Source: CAZHHH01 sp052400685 (GTDB lineage Bacteria > Bacteroidota > Bacteroidia > Bacteroidales > Marinilabiliaceae). From it: a DNA stretch of 64,000 nt. The stretch lies in NCBI GenBank assembly GCA_052400685.1, contig JBQTGJ010000002.1. One strand, 5' to 3'. The position numbers were made by a program, and so were the translations under genes. Shown piece by piece: positions 62,592-64,000 of the stretch (its first letter is position 1; each line of letters begins with the position of its first letter). The notes under the pieces are model-generated. The model was given only the letters and a program-made list of their open reading frames with translations, was not told where the DNA came from and did not search any database.

Positions 62592-62602
62592 AGTTTAAAT
62601 AT

Positions 62603-63298
62603 TTAGAAAGTCCACTTAGCAGCTAAAGTTGGGTTAATAATAAAATCGTTGTCTACAAAATTGCTGCTTAGTTCAATTTCAGTTCCTAATGAAAGATTTT
62701 TGTTGAAGTTATACCAGAATTGCGGCTCTGTTAAAAACACGAATTCTTTATCCCCGAAGTAAGTATCTTCTCTCCAGAAATCTGCGAATCCAGTTACAGA
62801 TATTTTTCTGTCAGCAAAATGGAGTCCCCATACTGCAGTTATCTGAAACCCAACAAGATTTTCTTCTGAAAAATCCTCATTGATTTTACCATCTTTAATG
62901 TGCTTCAAGTTAGCTTGCAATGTTAGAATTTTTGAAAAATCTGCATTATTGAAAGTGTATTGTGCACCAACTAGCCATGCGTTCTTGATAGCTCCAAAAT
63001 AAGCGTTTCCACTATTAAATTCAACACGTGGCTCCAGCTTTTGAGTCTGAGTCCATTTAAAACTCCTGGCAATCTCCATGTAAGCCAAAGAAACCCCATT
63101 GTCCACACCTCTTTTATCGGTGTCATAATCAAGATCGATAAAAAAGAAAGTGCTACCCATCTTGTCCGGCTTAAACATCTCTACTGTCGTGGTAAACATT
63201 TGACGATCTTCACCGAAGTCGTAATGCAACTGTAAATTTTGAGAATAGAGTGACCCCAGTCCTAAAAATAACATTAGGGCTACAAAAAATTTTTTCAT
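62603..63298 (-). CDS. DUF5020 family Tsx-like outer-membrane protein
   Basis: A 231-residue exported protein with signal peptide MKKFFVALMLFLGLGSLYSQ. The mature part is a small beta-barrel with alternating aromatic strands (LQLHYDFGEDRQMFTTTVEM, GSTFFFIDLDYDTDKRGVDN, GISLAYMEIARSF-like, KNAWLVGAQYTFNNADFSKI) and ends in the aromatic Phe (TLAAKWTF). It fits the DUF5020 family, related to the nucleoside channel Tsx. Together with the purine permease 11 bp downstream it would let nucleosides or nucleobases cross the outer membrane. That role is inferred from the pairing and the fold. Confidence 0.8.
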   Translation of the reverse strand: MKKFFVALMLFLGLGSLYSQNLQLHYDFGEDRQMFTTTVEMFKPDKMGSTFFFIDLDYDTDKRGVDNGVSLAYMEIARSFKWTQTQKLEPRVEFNSGNAYFGAIKNAWLVGAQYTFNNADFSKILTLQANLKHIKDGKINEDFSEENLVGFQITAVWGLHFADRKISVTGFADFWREDTYFGDKEFVFLTEPQFWYNFNKNLSLGTEIELSSNFVDNDFIINPTLAAKWTF

Positions 63299-63933
63299 AC
63301 CAGTTTAAATTAGTTTTAGTTTGTAAAATAGGATATTTGCGCCAAAAGTATAAAAATTTTCCGACTGAAGCTATAAAAGTTAACAACACCCTATAAATGA
63401 GTCCATAAATTTCGACATTTTCAATAACATCTGTAGCATTCAATGATACCCAAAAGACAACTGCTTAGTGCTTGCAAAAAAAGTCAAAGTTCTGCACCAG
63501 ACCTGACCTCAGTCAAATCATTCATCATAAGAAACTCAAGTTTTCCAGACTTCGCAACCCCTTAATATAAATTTTACTACTAAGCACTTAAATTTTCCTA
63601 CCAATACCACTTAAGATATCAGGAACTCAATTCAACCTAAAAACAGAACATATAAGTAAAAATCAAATAATAATATTGCAGTAACCCTTGAAGTCCTGAT
63701 CATCATTTTTAGAAGGCCGTAAAAAAATGTTAAGAAAGTAAGTGTTTCTTCTTTCCAGATCAGGATAGATTAAGACACAAAAAAAACGCTACAGCAATAT
63801 TCCAACTGGAAGTATGAGTTGTAAGTCTTCCATCTGCATATACTATAGCATACAAACATGAAAAAGCCAACAATCAAGCACCACTTTGAAGTACGATCCC
63901 ACAAATTTTGGAAATGAGTGTTGAGTAAAACGC
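63299..63933. other. Gene-poor region upstream of the DUF5020 gene
   Basis: 635 bp with no supportable gene; it should hold the promoter of the DUF5020-permease operon and one degenerate repeat element. I looked for a purine riboswitch and did not find its core. Confidence 0.4.
63466..63588 (+). repeat. MITE-like element, degenerate copy 12
   Basis: It begins TAGTGCTTGCAAAAAAAGTC and ends TTTACTACTAAGCAC, inverted at the outer bases. The body is strongly diverged (AAGTTCTGCACCAGACCTGA, AGACTTCGCAACCCCTTAAT). Confidence 0.45.
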
Positions 63934-63970
63934 AAAAAAGCCGACTCATAACTGAATCGGCTTCTTTTTT
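63934..63970 (-). terminator. Terminator of the rRNA operon
   Basis: On the minus strand AAGCCGATTCA pairs with TGAGTCGGCTT, followed by TTTTGCG. It begins 8 bp after the 5S rRNA end. Confidence 0.85.
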
Positions 63971-63977
63971 TAAGAAA

Positions 63978-64000
63978 GGCAGCGACCTACTCTCCCACTG
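63978..64000 (-). rRNA. rrf: 5S ribosomal RNA, 3' end (partial)
   Basis: The minus strand reads CAGTGGGAGAGTAGGTCGCT followed by GCC, the conserved 3' helix of bacterial 5S rRNA. The rest of the gene lies outside the window. The operon runs leftward into a terminator. Confidence 0.9.

Noticed and set aside
63299..63520. Purine riboswitch upstream of the DUF5020-permease operon
   Set aside because: The expected three-way junction core could not be found on the minus strand, although the gene function made it worth looking for.

Overview
The window looks like a chromosomal piece of a polysaccharide-degrading Bacteroidetes bacterium. A marine or anaerobic member of the Marinilabiliales/Bacteroidales would fit, but the species cannot be named from sequence alone. 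The reasons are a SusC/SusD pair with a hybrid two-component regulator, SLBB-type export proteins with Wzz partners, a TAnnTTTG-type promoter upstream of susC, an HYC_CC_PP-type protein and a DUF5020 protein. It is an assembled contig: 95 N's at 24861-24955 mark a gap inside a repeat array.

Layout. (1) 1-4171, minus strand: the head of a first surface-polysaccharide locus, with an SLBB export protein, Wzz and a truncated GT52-like transferase at the edge. (2) 4760-15149, plus strand: a copper/heavy-metal efflux cluster made of a regulator with an HMA sensor domain fused to an AraC HTH, a permease with a C-terminal HMA domain, an HYC_CC_PP protein, and the CusA, CusC and CusB subunits. A 21-bp tandem array and a structured palindromic element lie between regulator and permease. 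(3) 15279-38111: a pectin/rhamnogalacturonan utilisation locus. The minus-strand genes are susC, susD, a pectate lyase fused to a beta-propeller, a six-hairpin glycosidase-like lipoprotein, a DUF4450 protein, a GH105 and a GH28. A hybrid two-component system faces away from susC. (4) 38609-39868: a decayed small gene, a small helical protein, and a second 21-bp array arranged in 84-bp higher-order units. (5) 40343-60848, minus strand: a complete exopolysaccharide/capsule locus. In transcription order it has SLBB export, Wzz, UDP-glucose dehydrogenase, two paralogous flippases, pyruvyl transferase, an FrhB-like protein, NeuB, NeuA-phosphatase, a GT-B-like transferase, an acyltransferase, a Wzy-like protein, GT2, an acyltransferase and two GT4 enzymes. 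(6) 61299-63298: a purine permease with a DUF5020 outer-membrane protein. (7) 63978-64000: the 3' end of a 5S rRNA on the minus strand with its terminator.

How it works together. The HTCS probably senses a pectin oligosaccharide and drives susC through a clear promoter that has an upstream repeat/palindrome. SusCD imports fragments, and the PL1, GH28, GH105 and uncharacterised alpha/alpha-barrel enzymes depolymerise them. The NeuB/NeuA-phosphatase pair, with no epimerase in the window, points to a CMP-nonulosonate (KDN- or sialic-acid-like) made through a 9-phosphate. That sugar is plausibly used by the HP-motif transferase next to it.

The most unusual feature is a family of roughly 120-150 bp imperfectly palindromic, MITE-like elements present at least 13 times, with three more copies in a 149-bp tandem array. 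They cluster in the pectin locus, where copies have rewritten the N-terminus of one enzyme and the C-terminus of another. A second repeat, the susC-susD spacer, marks the scar of a deleted susCD pair.
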